This document shows, in pieces, positions 51,597 through 63,955 of a DNA stretch of 64,000 bases. Position numbers and translations under genes: made by a program. Where the stretch lies: assembly GCA_029891345.1 (NCBI GenBank), contig CM057000.1:134567663-134631662 (forward strand), given 5' to 3'. A model generated the notes under the pieces. It saw only the letters and a program-made list of their open reading frames with translations. It ran no database searches and was not told where the DNA came from. Position 1 is the stretch's first letter. Each line of letters opens with the position of its first letter. The stretch is from Dryococelus australis. Taxonomy: Eukaryota; Arthropoda; Insecta; Phasmatodea; Phasmatidae.

Positions 51597-52504
51597 TAGT
51601 AAATAAGGTGTATACCAGAGTGATAACAGCAATGTTATTGGGCGGTCGCTAATTTTTTTTCTCCCTCTCCATGCATACCAACTTAGACGGCACAAGTACT
51701 GCATCACTTCGAACTACGAAGTTGGCGCTACTGAGTACTTACAGCACTTCTGGTGGATATACCGTGAACTTCTTAAAACTGCAGTACAAATATTATTGTA
51801 ATCAAACGTACCGTTCAATATATTTAGGATATTTGAACACTTGTGAACCGGACAGCCTTCAACATTGGAATAGAATGAATTGTGGGTGGGATCAGAAGAT
51901 TACGACGTTCTGCCAAGAATTGCAACGCATTTCAGAAATTCAAACTTAACTTGGCGTTACGTCATCGTCAGCAACAACTATATGGTCAGGCAACATAAGG
52001 TAAAAATATTTTTGGCGTGAATGTGTGAGAATGCATAGTGGTGTTGGCGCCCGGGAGCAGAGACTATTGTTTGAAAGGTGACTGCGTTGTGGGAAGGGAG
52101 GATCGACTATAGTCGGTTCACAACTGGAACAAACTTTTTCGAACAATACCTCAGTCTTCAGCTGCATGCACCGTTACTACAAACAGAGACTGGCGCGGGC
52201 ACAGTTAGTTTGGCAGCACGGAGAGAGAACATAGTTGGAATGTTTTAACGTATATTTTTTAAATCCAATCGCTTAAAAATGGGAGTAGGAAAGATTCCGA
52301 GAAAGTCTGTTCCAGTCGTGAACGGGTTATAGTTCGGAAGGGAATGGCCTCGAAAATGTTCTGGCAACTGGCCTTTCTTTCACAATGAACGGCGCTACAC
52401 CTATGGTTACTGGGATCAATTTCTCGGGACCCCGGCACATTCAAATGAGACACTTTCTGTAACGAAAAATCCGCTGCACTGTTCTGGCATAATACTTCTG
52501 TATA
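51597..52504. other. Non-coding DNA
   Basis: A 92-codon plus frame (51,671-51,949) and minus frames of 73-85 codons show no family motif. Nothing recognised. Confidence 0.5.
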
Positions 52505-52918
52505 TAGGCTGTTCACGGTAAAATGAGCACTTTTGAAAGCCCTGCTTAGTATCTATTTGTAATGCACCTTGTGTGTTATTCCGCCTTATTTCAAATTAAC
52601 ATTGCCATGGGCCACATCGCTTTATTCATGCGTCGGCCAAGTGTAACTGTGAAATTATTAGAAAACTGAGTGTTTTACAAATCTGATAATTTTTACACAT
52701 CAGCGCATAAAAGAAAAAAAGAAATAATTTAAGTCATCACAAACGGTTACCTAACAATTTTTATTCAAATTAAGATATGGAACTACTTTCCCCTTTATCG
52801 TTATCAACTTAACGGGGTGCATGCCACTCAGTGCGCCCGTTAAAATATATGTAGGTAGGAGCAGTGACTTCTTTGTAATGTTGATTTTAAAAGTGCTCAC
52901 TTTATCGTGAACAACCTT
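52505..52918 (+). mobile_element. MITE A copy
   Basis: TAGGCTGTTCACGGTAAAAT opens and 'ctttatcgtgaacaacctt' closes it, with the family's full interior. Confidence 0.9.
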
Positions 52919-53515
52919 TTACTAAATGTTATCAGTGCAAATGTTTTCCCTCAGACAGGTTTCCACAGAAAAAACTGATTTAGTTTTATTAAAGAGAAAT
53001 GCTTTTTTGTTACCATATGATGTACCGAGTTAGGTTGTAATTACAATCTGTAATTTTTTGACTTGATTATGTTCACTGATTAACATTGACGAAATGGAAC
53101 AAGGAAAATAGAAAGCACGAAGGAAAATATTTATATAAAAAATTTAATTAATCATTCTTAGTACAATTTTAAGGTAGTACCGGGTTTCGTCGTCTGCAAA
53201 ACCAAATCCTATGTACTGGCTTTATATCAACACTATTGCTTTATTGGCATTATCACAGCTGGAAGTCATAAGAACATTAATAAACAAGAACATATTAGGG
53301 TCATTGCGATTTTTCATCTTATTTGCTTTGATAGAATATTCTTTAACCGATATATAACTTGACGCTAAGAATAAACATTAAATCAAATAAATGGTCATTG
53401 ACGCTGGAAGGGCTAGAAAAATACCTTTTTGCCCACACTGTTTACTGAAGCTGGAACATATTTTTCACGAAGTGGCTGCTGCTTGTACGTACGTATGTCT
53501 CAGTACACAGCCAAG

Positions 53516-53574
<59 letters not shown>

Positions 53575-54438
53575 TGAATGAGAGAAATAAAGAGAGAAAA
53601 AGACAAAGAGAGATAGAGTATGAGAGGGAGGAATAGAAAGAGAAAGGAAGAGAGAGAGAGGGATATAAATTAACTTTCGACATGCTAGGTTTACTGTGCA
53701 TGTATCTGAAAACCAATATTAATAAATCTATTACGAAACTTCTTTGCAGCAGTATTTCTATGAGTTTCGTAAGAACAATAATTTGTCAGTAAAATAAGTC
53801 CCTTTAAGGTATTCTAACGCCACTAAACTGTGTATTTAATTATGGAAATATATAATTCTGAAGGAATGTGAAAAAGTAAATACAGGATCGGTCAAAAATA
53901 TATGGAGAAAATATTTCTAGATTGCTTGAAGCGAAATATCCTTTGAAATCCTGGTGTTGGCGATAGTAAAGAAGTAACTGCTTTTAACGACAGGAAATAC
54001 TCGATAGGCGGAGCCTCCTTATTTTCGTGAAAAGAATTCCATGGAAGCTATGCAGATTTCAATATCCTACTTGCAATTTTCCTTCCGTTGTTGTCGTCGT
54101 CCACAGTGTGGTATTTAACTGGGCCAGTGATAACTGAGTTACCCTGGTACCGAATGTCTGTGATTCGCGGGCAAGACACCGAAGGCGCACAGCAGTTCAA
54201 ACCACCCAACCATTCAATTTGTTGAAATACAATTTGACACGAATTTTTTTCGGGGTAATCGTGTGACCCTATCCACAGGCTTAATAATTTGTCAAAATGA
54301 AATATACTGAGACAATATGAGGTGACGTAAAATAAATGTATATTATTTCGTATAATATTATTATATTTTTACGCGCGTGAGTCACTTTGTGGGCTACTTG
54401 ACATCCGGCTCCATCCTCCAGGCAGGCTCAACAGTTGT
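52919..54438. other. AT-rich non-coding DNA with the GA microsatellite
   Basis: Apart from the GA tract, nothing recognised. Confidence 0.6.
53519..53660. repeat. (GA)n microsatellite with purine-rich tail
   Basis: A perfect GA tract to 53,572 is followed by degenerate GA/GAAA repeats to about 53,660. Confidence 0.96.
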
Positions 54439-54970
54439 CCTCAAGCCGGGCTCACAACCATCCGCCGCATCCGTCAGTTGCCCCCTCCGCCAGTCAGTCA
54501 TTCGTCTGATTTTTTTTCCCCCGTCAGTTGAAAGCGACTCACAACAATCTGTCATCCATTGATCCTTCTGTCCGGCGAAAGTTCAGAGTGACAACTTAAC
54601 ATCACGATCATTCTTTCGTAGAAGGTATATTTTGGTTGTAAATACATTTTCAAGAGAGAAATAATTTCTTTACGTGATAAAAATGTACAGGGGCCTACTG
54701 GATAATTGTTTACATTTTAAATTCCTGAATTTGCCACCAAGTTAAATAAACACATCCACCGCCTAGCATTTTATTTCAAAATTGCGTGTTCGCGTCTACG
54801 GAATGTCGTCTGTTGGCGGTGGTCCAGCCCTCGGTCCGTTGAAAGTTAAAGTTCGAGATATATTTGGCGGATTGACGGATGGAAAAATAAAATTCGGCCT
54901 GCGATTGGTCGAAGATCACGTGACCCTCATGACGGACGGGTGCGACGGATGGTTGTGAGTCCATCTTCCC
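54439..54970. mobile_element. Foldback element E, copy 2, inverted relative to copy 1
   Basis: 'ggctcacaaccatccgccgc' opens and 'cgacggatggttgtgagtcc' closes it, so the ends are inverted repeats. 'cagttgaaagcgactcacaa' is shared with copy 1. Confidence 0.72.
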
Positions 54971-55202
54971 CCTAATATGATGTCATCCATGCCTGGCCAA
55001 GGGAATGGGGCGCTGCTTCTCACTTGCAAGCTTGACGTCACCCTAGCCTATAAGCTAATCTGTATATTATCCCGTTTTCCATTCGGGCTGCTGTTTTATT
55101 GTCCGAGATCAATGATTAAAAAAAAAAAAAAAACTCGAGTGGGGAGTGAACCCAGGGCGAGGCAACTCTTTCCGAGTGACGGGTTTCCCAGCTGGGTCCC
55201 TA

Positions 55203-55386
55203 AGATGGAGCGGCGCTGGAATGCAAAGGCGGGGAAACGGGAGTACCCCGAGAAAGCCCGCCGGCAAGCGGCATCGTCCAGCGCGACTCCCACATGTGAA
55301 AACCCGGGAGTGAACCCGCCGGCGATCGAGCCCGGATCGCCGTGGCGGGAGGCGAGCGTGCTAGCCACTGCACCACCGCCACCCCT
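55203..55386 (-). mobile_element. SINE1 copy, 3' truncated
   Basis: Head on the minus strand: 'GGTGGCGGTGGTGCAGTGGC' and 'GGGCTCGATCGCC'. The body ends at 'atggagcggcgctgg', without the usual 'ggcggctcttaac' end. Confidence 0.85.
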
Positions 55387-55617
55387 AGATCAGTGATGCG
55401 AAATGTCACTTACGAAATGCCCTCGTAATTTCCTAAAATACTTTTGCGAATGCAGTTATTTAAAAGAAGATAGTAAATCTACGACGATTATAATTTTAAA
55501 ACGAGTGTTGTAACTATCGTATTATTGATTAATCAGCATGATAGTACTAGTAGGTTTATGGAGTTTTCGAAGCACTCAACTGGTTCCGAGCCACCAGATA
55601 TCGCTTTATTAACCCAC

Positions 55618-56178
55618 TCGGAGCCACTTGTCGGATGCTGAAAGGAGCCCGTCAGCCCGCCGTTTCATCTGCCCATCACCCTGCGATGTTCACCCAACAG
55701 GTGTCCTGATTTGTATAGTATTTTTCACCTTTACGTCAAATAACCTTTGTTTAAAGTTAACGCGAAGTGCTAGTTACTGTCTGCAAATCTCAGCCCAAAA
55801 ATTAACTATTATTGCAGTAACCTGCCGATATTTTGACTTGTGCCCTTGTTACATGGAAAACTCCATAAAGCCAGCAAGAAAACTTATGATTTACATGCTG
55901 ACGGGGACTTCTTCACCAGAATACACTGCTACTCTCTTATCTGAGACAGTGGAGTCAATAAACAGTAATTATACCCATAGAAAAAAAACCCTGATGTTAT
56001 TCAGAAAATGTCACACCTCTGTTTAGTATATGTCCACCAATTTTATGCTTCAAAAAATTTATTTCAGTGATGGTTCCTAAAATGACTAGTGTATTATACA
56101 ACTAGGAGCCACTTGTCAGGAACTGGAAGGATTGTTTGTCAGTCGGCCGTTTCATCTGCCCATCGCCCTGCGAAGATC
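55618..56178. repeat. Pair of direct repeats, about 70 bp each, 485 bp apart
   Basis: 'ggagccacttgtc' through 'cgtttcatctgcccatc' and 'ccctgcga' occurs at 55,620-55,688 and again at 56,105-56,174 with scattered mismatches. Nothing coding lies between them. Confidence 0.7.
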
Positions 56179-56640
56179 TGTCAATATCGCCAACTTTCCC
56201 CCGACACATTTCGGGGATGTGGGAGTTAGAAGGGGGTGGACTTAGGAAACAAATGGGCCCAGGAAGGAGGAAAGGGCGAAAGGGGGAAGCAGTCCCGCGC
56301 GAAAATTATCTCTCGAAAGTTTGCCGCTGCGGCGTCGCCTCTGAGGCGAGTTCCAAGTTAACGCTCGACGACAACGAAAGCTGGAGACGGAGAATCGGCA
56401 ATGGCGGCGGAAAAAGAATCCCTTGGTTTGCCGGGAGAGGGTGGGGAGGGGCGGGGGGCGGCGAGGGAGAAATTTTAATCCGTTGTTAGTCGCCAAGTTT
56501 CCACAAGTGCGTGACGTAGGGTGGCGGCGCCCCCTCTCTGCTATCGTGGAGGCCTCTTGGAACCCAGGCAAGTGGAACTGCGGAACTGCGGAGGGTCGCA
56601 ACGGTGTCTAGGAGAGTGCGACAAGTTCACTGTCCCTGCT
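56150..56640. other. CpG- and G-rich island
   Basis: This stretch is far richer in G and CpG than its surroundings and includes 'gccgctgcggcgtcgcc' and 'ggtggcggcgccccc'. It could be an unmethylated promoter/first-exon region or a TE-derived GC block. No splice-supported frame can be shown. Confidence 0.45.
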
Positions 56641-56712
56641 TGATTGAACACTTTTGAAAACCCAGCCTAGGATCTACTTTTAATCCCCATTCCTGTGTCC
56701 TTACGGAATATC
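56641..56712 (+). mobile_element. MITE A, 5' fragment
   Basis: 'gaacacttttgaaaacccag' through 'ggatctacttttaatcc' and 'cctgtgtccttacgga' matches the left end of family A only. Confidence 0.55.
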
Positions 56713-57021
56713 TACAATAAAGTCGTCCATTTGCAAAATTCTGTAAATATGTTTTTGAGCAAAAATGGGGTATCACTTCCGTCTTATTCTTTGCGTGGCC
56801 TCTATGGGTTAGTGTAATAAAACAGGCCTAAAACCACTCTATCCTATGTCAAATTGACACCAACATCTCAGTACAAAAGTAGAACTGTGCGTATTCATCA
56901 TCATTACGGAAGCAAAACCATGTGCATCCATACCTGTCACAGTGTTTCAAATCTTGTTAAATTTACAGCGAAAATTTTTCCTGCAGAACCATTACAGTAG
57001 CAAAACTTTGTAAATCCGTAT

Positions 57022-57574
57022 TGTTACGGGCAACAGCAGGCATGCTAGCCTGACTGGGACAAACATATTGTGAAGAAGAGGATCGAAGCCTTGAGCGCTT
57101 CTAAACAAACCCCTCCAGGCAGACCGAGTGCGTCAGATATTACGGCTGGAAACGCGGCGAACGAGATCTTTGTCGTCGATACACTGAACCAGCAAGACGT
57201 CCAGAGATGGGGGCGTGCCGCCCGCCGACATGCGTCTATCCTTCAGCCTACAGCATTATGGACAAGGTGACGTCGGACCATAGTAAACTATTCAGAGTGG
57301 TCTTTTATACATACACAAGTACCTAATATAATAACAAATCATGAATATGTAACACGATGTAACCAAGTAAGCTTAATGAGAGCTCCGCCTCTTTATCGAG
57401 TAACTAACATTCTGTAACGAGTTTTTAAACATGTTGTAACGAGATGTAATTTGATATTGATTGTAATACAAAGATGAAACTGAATATATTTGAGTTCGCC
57501 ATTGAGTACCCCTAACCCAAACATGTATGTTTAGTATATAATATAATTAGCCACACGCTTTTAAAAACGTAACA
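57022..57574 (+). repeat. 5' LTR
   Basis: TGTTACGGGCAACAGC to AAAAACGTAACA, 553 bp. Shares long blocks with the 3' LTR ('gaagccttgagcgcttctaa', 'agcaagacgtccagagatgg', 'gacgtcggaccatagtaaac'). The 66-codon frame inside is not credible as a gene. Confidence 0.9.
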
Positions 57575-59728
57575 CTGGTGGAGGTGCCATATGGTTCTAC
57601 CTTTTCGCTTTAGCCAAGCGATAACATACCATAATTTAAATAAGAAAGTTACGTTCTCGTATATTGCAATAAAATACAAATAACTAACAATAAATTAAGT
57701 GTGTCACATGGTTTAGCGGTAAATAAAAAAATAATTTAGCTAAGCTACATTATTTATAATTTAAAATACGTTTTAAGTCACGTCTAAAATTTAAAAATAC
57801 TGAATATTGATTATTTCAAAAGATTAAATATATAAATAAGTGACATCCCTGTTTTCTAGGTTTCAGTATAGCAGTAAAGTAATTTCCAGATAGCTAACTA
57901 AAGACGTGATGCAGTGAACATAAATAAAATAAATACCATCTCTAGGATTCATTGTCGAAAAACTAATTTTTTTAAAATAAAAATATGAAGAGTAAACTAA
58001 AATAAAAAGTCAAATGTCTGTGTGCCAAAAAAAGGTCGTATGAAAGATAATAAGGTATTGGACGTAATACGTCATAGTAAATTGATTACGCGTCGTAGAC
58101 AAAATAGACTGATAGAAATAATGTATTATGTATAAACGTGCATTGTTACGTTAAATAATAATGTGAGTAGATTCGTTGACAGTTTACTGCATTGTGCACT
58201 TGCCACGTATAGGTAAAATGTAATATTACAATTCTTTCGTGTATGCTACAAGGTAAAGCTGGTACGAGCCAAAGAGGCCTGTTTATCATTGCCCGACGGC
58301 ACAGCCGAGGCGACGCTATATGCGACTCAGCTACATTTCAGAAACAATGAGCTGGCTGTACTCTCTCCCACCCCCCTTGCGTCTCAGCAGGATTGCATGG
58401 ACGAGCGCCATCGTGTTTACGAAAGCGTGATTGAGCGCGAGCTGCTATTATGTAGACGTGCCGTGTGTTATAGCTACGTAAAATTAAGAGTTTCGCTATG
58501 TTTAACATTTCCACGCACTTCACTCATTTTAATGGCAATATGGGACGGGATGGATTGTTTACCGTCTCACAAGCAGTGCTGCGATCCTGAAGCATGGCCA
58601 ATTCCCGTGGCCCCAGATGTACCAGAGATACGCTGGACCAGTCCTTAATTTGATGCTGCGTCGACTATTGGAATAGATGTGAGAACGGATGACTAGTGGA
58701 ATGATAAGGATATTAACGGATTGGGAAATAGTGCCAGAGTCACACCCACCTCGGCCTTGAGAGTCGAATACACAGTAGATCCACGTACGCTAAGGCAATA
58801 GTCAGTTTAACTCGGGAGGTCAAATATCATCTTGCGTGAGACGCGGGAAGTAGGGCATATGGCGGCACAGCGAGCCGACCAATATAGCCCATGGCGTTGC
58901 ACACGAGTGCAAGACCCGAGGTATATATTTTTTTGTGCTGCAGAGGTGCTCCAGCCGAAAGGACGAGATGAGAGGGTTTATAGAGGTTAATTGGACTTTA
59001 ACTGTGGGTCCTGGGTTATTACACAGTTAATTAGGAGTTGGACTTCTACTGTGGGTTATGCTCATTACACGGTATCTAGCGAGTGTACAAAGCGGGCATG
59101 TCGAAAAGGGACCTCCTGAGAGTAAAAGCATTCAGTGCAGAATTCCTCTTGTAGTATTTTATTGTTTCATGGTTCGGAAGTGCTGATGAACGTAATAGAA
59201 ATTGAGTGTTGTATATCTACGATAGGTTTATCTTAAATTTCCTCTACCAGATTGTATTTTTAAGTATGTGTTAAAACTAATGTACCATATTGCTAATAAA
59301 TAAATATAATTAAATATATGCGCACACAGCACACAGGCAAAATGCAGTCATTATTTGACATAGTGATTAAATTTATAAAACGTTTTTTAATGTCGAGAAT
59401 GAAATTAATCAATAAAATAAATATTTTGCATGAGAGAGGAGTTTCTCGCACATATTACAAGACACGGAACGCCTCAGACCACTATAAATATGTAATAAAA
59501 ATTTAAAATACTGTAAAATATGTATATATTGTATATAAGTAATATGGACAAAATAAATTAAAAAAAGGTATTAATGCAAAAATCATAAGTTTCAGCGCGT
59601 CCGAGAGAGAAATTGCAGCCAGTTGCGTGGAACATCCTGCCCACGGCAGTGATTTCGCAGGAAACAATACGTTATCAGATTCCAACAGGAATGGGGGAAT
59701 GGCGTTCGAGGCCGCCGATCCAGCTGGC
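57575..59728. other. LTR element interior, 5' part
   Basis: Starts with the primer-site-like TGGTGGAGGTGCC. The first 700 bp are AT-rich. A less AT-rich part (58,260-59,120) holds a 119-codon frame (58,289-58,648) without recognisable gag features. No zinc knuckle (CCHC) was seen. Confidence 0.6.
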
Positions 59729-60652
59729 AACAATGCAAGGCGGCGCATCAGCGCACCAGCAAAAACACACACGTAACAACAGAGTTGCTTTAACTATTTA
59801 CTTCCAGCTAACAACAATGCAAGGCGGCGCATCAGCGCACCAGCAAAAACACACACGTAACAACAGAGTTGCTTTAAATATTTACTTCCAGCTAACAACA
59901 ATGCAAGGCGGCGCATCAGCGCACCAGCAAAAACACACACGTAACAACAGAGTTGCTTAAACTATTTACTTCCAGCTAACAACAATGCAAGGCGGCGCAT
60001 CAGCGCACCAGCAAAAACACACACGTAACAACAGAGTTGCTTTAAATATTTACTTCCAGCTAACAACAATGCAAGGCGGCGCATCAGCGCACCAGCAAAA
60101 ACACACACGTAACAACAGAGTTGCTTTAAATATTTACTTCCAGCTAACAACAATGCAAGGCGGCGCATCAGCGCACCAGCAAAAACACACACGTAACAAC
60201 AGAGTTGCTTAAACTATTTACTTCCAGCTAACAACAATGCAAGGCGGCGCATCAGCGCACCAGCAAAAACACACACGTAACAACAGAGTTGCTTTAAATA
60301 TTTACTTCCAGCTAACAACAATGCAAGGCGGCGCATCAGCGCACCAGCAAAAACACACACGTAACAACAGAGTTTCTTTAACTATTTACTTCCAGCTAAC
60401 AACAATGCAAGGCGGCACATCAGCGCACCAGCAAAAACACACACGTAACAACAGAGTTGTTTTAACTATTTACTTCCAGCTAACAACAATGCAAGGCGGC
60501 GCATCAGCGCACCAGCAAAAACACACACGTAACAACAGAGTTGCTTAAACTATTTACTTCCAGCTAACAACAATGTAAGGCGGCGCATCAGCGCACCAGC
60601 AAAAACACACACGTAACAACAGAGTTGCTTTAACTATTTACTTCCAGCTAAC
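59729..60652 (+). repeat. 84-bp minisatellite inside the LTR element, 11 units
   Basis: The unit starts 'aacaatgcaaggcggcgcat' and ends 'ttacttccagcta', 84 bp (28 codons), nearly identical in all copies. Variants at 'gctttaac', 'gctttaaat' and 'gcttaaac' distinguish units. The third form puts TAA in the otherwise open frame (units 3, 6 and 10). Unit starts: 59,729 and every 84 bp to 60,569. Confidence 0.97.
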
Positions 60653-62083
60653 ATCCAACATTTGCCTTCACACAACGAATTACACCCTGGCCAGGTAAAC
60701 CACACAGTCATTCACACACGTTGCACAAAATCCTGGATACACTATAATATAGCGTACTGTACACACACGTAAACGTGATTTAATTGAGAAAAAACATTTT
60801 TTTGAGCAGAATACAAAGTGACTATTAGATGTATAGGTCTTTCAACAAGCGAGCCATCGGCGAATAAAATAATAACTAATTAATTATTTTAAAATATAAA
60901 CAAAGCAGGCGTCTTAAGTAAATGTTGCTAGCACATATACAACATTATAATTTTTCTTGGGAAATGACTCGGTACCGTAATGAATTCAGAGAAAAAATAA
61001 ATAAATTAAATTAAATTAAGATACATAATTGCAATGTTTCTACAAATGTATACATTCAAAAGAATATTTTGTATTATAAAAAATAACTTCACAACAATAT
61101 TATTACTATTACTACTGTCATTAACTTTGTTAATATTATTAGTACATATAATTTGAAAACGGGTATCAATGCTTAAATGATGATATAATTCTATGAATAA
61201 ATATATATGCAGTAATCCTGGTGTTTTTGTTTGCAATCAATCTGGTGTTAAATAACATTTAATAGTATAAATATTGTCGTAAGTTAATTTAAGGATTCCT
61301 CTCAATCCTACTTTACATATTGAATCTTAGTTGCTATAAAATTTTTGACATTTTCATAATTTTTATACATTTTATAACTATTATTATAAACGTAATATAC
61401 TACGTTTATATACAAACTCCATCCACATGCAACCATAATATAGTGGTCACATAGATTTTAAGAGTTAAATATAGTAAATGTTAATTTGTTACATGTTGTT
61501 TGTTGTGCATTGTCATGGTATAAAATGTAATTTATCTCAGCACACACTTATAGGGGTATAAACACGATATTGTGTAACGGAGAGAGTGATTTAATGTAAT
61601 TTAATTTTACAACACACTATGTAATTGATTATTCAAACTTTAAATGTAAATGAACACTTTAACCTTTGCAAATTTGGCTAATAATTCACACTTTTAAGCC
61701 ACATATAATGTAGGGCATTTCAAACCTCAAGAAAGGCTAACGGAATGGCACGCACATCGTGTGTGCAGCCGATATTCGCGATCAAGACACTTTGCGCGCC
61801 ACTTGCAAAAGTGAAATTCAAGGCCATCCGCGGTGAGTATTCAACACACGTCCACGCCACGATGCCGGCGGCAGTTCCACTTACATTTCTCTCCTTTCAC
61901 GTCACAGCCATCCCGCCAAACTTTAAATTATCCTATCCGCAATGAAGACGAATACACCCAGTCCATTTTCCCACTGCCAGAAGAAAACGCAGTAACCTAT
62001 TAATTGGCCAGGGCCAATTAATTCAAAATACCACCGTCCAGTATGCGTGTGAGGTCACAGCTCTTATCAGAGGAAGGGGGTAA
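60653..62083. other. LTR element interior, 3' part
   Basis: AT-rich, with no coding motif. A short GC-richer block is at 61,740-61,940. It ends in the polypurine tract at about 62,069-62,083. Confidence 0.6.
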
Positions 62084-62647
62084 TGTTACGAGCAGCAACA
62101 GGAATGCTAGCTCGATTGCGGTAGCACAGACATATTGCGAAGAAGTGTAGCGAAGCCTTGAGCGCTTCTAAACAAACCCTGCTAGGCGGGTCGAGTGTGC
62201 CGGATATTACGGCTGGAAACCCGGCGAACGAGGTCTTTGTCATCGAGACACTGAGCCAGCAAGACGTCCAGAGATGGGGGAGTGCTGTCCGCCGACATGC
62301 GTCTAGTCTTCAGCCTACGGCATTATGGACAAGTTGACGTCGGACCATAGTAAACTAGTCAGAGTGGCCTTTTATATTGACAATCAATTTAATAACGAAT
62401 CATATTAATATCTAACATAATGTAACCAAGTAAGATTAAAGAGGGCTCCTCCGATTTAACGAGTAACTAAGATTCTGTAACGAGTTTTAAAACACATTGT
62501 AACAAGATGCGATTGGATATTGATTGTCATATAAAGACGAAACTGAATATATCTGAGTTCACAATTCAGTACGCCTAACCCCAACATTTACGTTTAATAT
62601 ATAATATAATTAGCCACAGTAAAACCACGCACTATTAAAAAGTAACA
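62084..62647 (+). repeat. 3' LTR
   Basis: TGTTACGAGCAGCAACAGG to AAAAAGTAACA, 564 bp. It differs from the 5' LTR by many substitutions and a small insertion near the end ('agtaaaacc'), so the insertion is not recent. Confidence 0.9.
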
Positions 62648-62811
62648 GTATTGAAACACGTGCATAACTAAACATATCACGAGTGTACTGCACATAAGTT
62701 TTGTGTGCCTGTGAGATATTAACAGGTAACTACCGTTTTCATTATCTTAGGTTATTTTCAAAGGGAAGTTATCTCTCTTGGACCCCAGATATAACATCTG
62801 TTTTTTTACTG

Positions 62812-63245
62812 TAAACCACTCACGGTTCCTTCACACTTTTCTGAAGCCCTGCTAAAGTTCTACTTCCAGGATATTCCTCCGCCTCGTACAAACTAAGCTT
62901 CAATAAGTCTATATACAAAAAAAAAAAAAAAAGACAACGCACCGAATTCGTGCACACTCAGTTGTAATAATATTTTGCATGAGAACTATTTCACACTAGA
63001 CGTTGAAAAACACACATGTTTTCTCACTGTTTTATACATATTTATTATAAATGAAACATTAGAATTTATAAACAAAATATTGGTCAAACTTCAATTTAAC
63101 GAAAGATAAGATAATTTTATGTTAACAGAGGTATAAAACTCTTGTGATACATGGCATATTTAGAAAGTAACTAAACACGGCATACATGGGGTGATTTTTC
63201 TAAGGTTTGATTCAGAAAGTGTAGAGAAATCGTGAATAAACTATG
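62812..63245. mobile_element. Foldback element C, copy 2
   Basis: It opens 'aaccactcacggttcct', shares 'aagttctacttccaggatat' with copy 1, and closes 'aaatcgtgaataaactat'. It begins about 165 bp right of the LTR element. Confidence 0.8.
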
Positions 63246-63669
63246 TGTGTTTAATAGTAACAGTTAATGGTTACCGTTATATTTCTGGACACATTTGAAA
63301 TAGTTTTCAATACAATTTAATGTTCATTCTGGGATACATAATTCTTTTGGAAGTATTACGGCATGTGTTGGTTTTGTTATTTTTTGCTGTACCTATACAT
63401 CTCTGGAAGTACACAAGAAAAACTCTTATTAACATACTAATAATGCAAAACTCGTTGTATAACTAATTTGAGATGCAAAACGCGATAAGTGTAATCTTAC
63501 GCTTGCAATAACTCCGACAAGACAAGCATGATATTGGTGAAATTCTCATAACATTTTTTCTGGCTCTCATGTACAGCTACCACCAAATCGCGAGAATCTG
63601 AAACCTAAGCCACAAAGTCGTACACGTTTATGTGGTTTCTTGAACATTTTGCTATCATGTACACACCCA

Positions 63670-63955
63670 GTTTTGCAACTGTACGGGACTGATCACTTCA
63701 TCCACGCGTCATTCGAGTGAAAAAGCGGAATTCTTCGGGGATGTAGATGTGTTGCTGAATACACAAGTTGGTCCGTAAGCGCGTTGTGAAACACGATACG
63801 CCAAATTCAAGTCCGAGAGCTATGTCTATTAACATGTCTGCCAACTTGACTGTCATTCTGCGTACCAGTATTTGCTCTAGCATGTACGTAGTTGTCGGTA
63901 GTATTTTTTTCAGAGGTTGTTTTAAAATTGTTTACATTACCGTGAACAGCGTTTA
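63670..63955 (+). mobile_element. Degenerate MITE A-like copy
   Basis: 'gggactgatcacttcatcca' with 'cgcgtcattcgagtgaaaaa' matches the family interior. The end 'tttacattaccgtgaacagc' matches the terminal repeat. The left end is not clear. Confidence 0.55.

Larger units (their letters stand above)
57022..62647 (+). mobile_element. LTR retroelement, complete but without visible gag-pol
   Basis: Two similar direct repeats (57,022-57,574 and 62,084-62,647), each starting TGTTACG and ending in (C/A)GTAACA or similar, flank 4.5 kb. The 4-bp GTAT stands just outside both ends (57,018-57,021; 62,648-62,651). A primer-site-like TGGTGGAGGTGCC follows the left LTR and a polypurine tract GAGGAAGGGGGTAA precedes the right LTR. 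Orientation is plus. No reverse transcriptase, protease or integrase motif is visible inside, so it is a non-autonomous (LARD-like) or gutted element, probably once mobilised by a Ty3/gypsy-like partner (inferred from 4-bp duplication and LTR form). Confidence 0.88.

Noticed and set aside
57070-57270. 66-codon frame in the 5' LTR
   Set aside because: The 3' LTR copy does not preserve it, and no gag-like feature is present.
59729-60652. CRISPR-like or gene-coding array
   Set aside because: Whole 84-bp units repeat without spacers. In-frame stops recur in three units.
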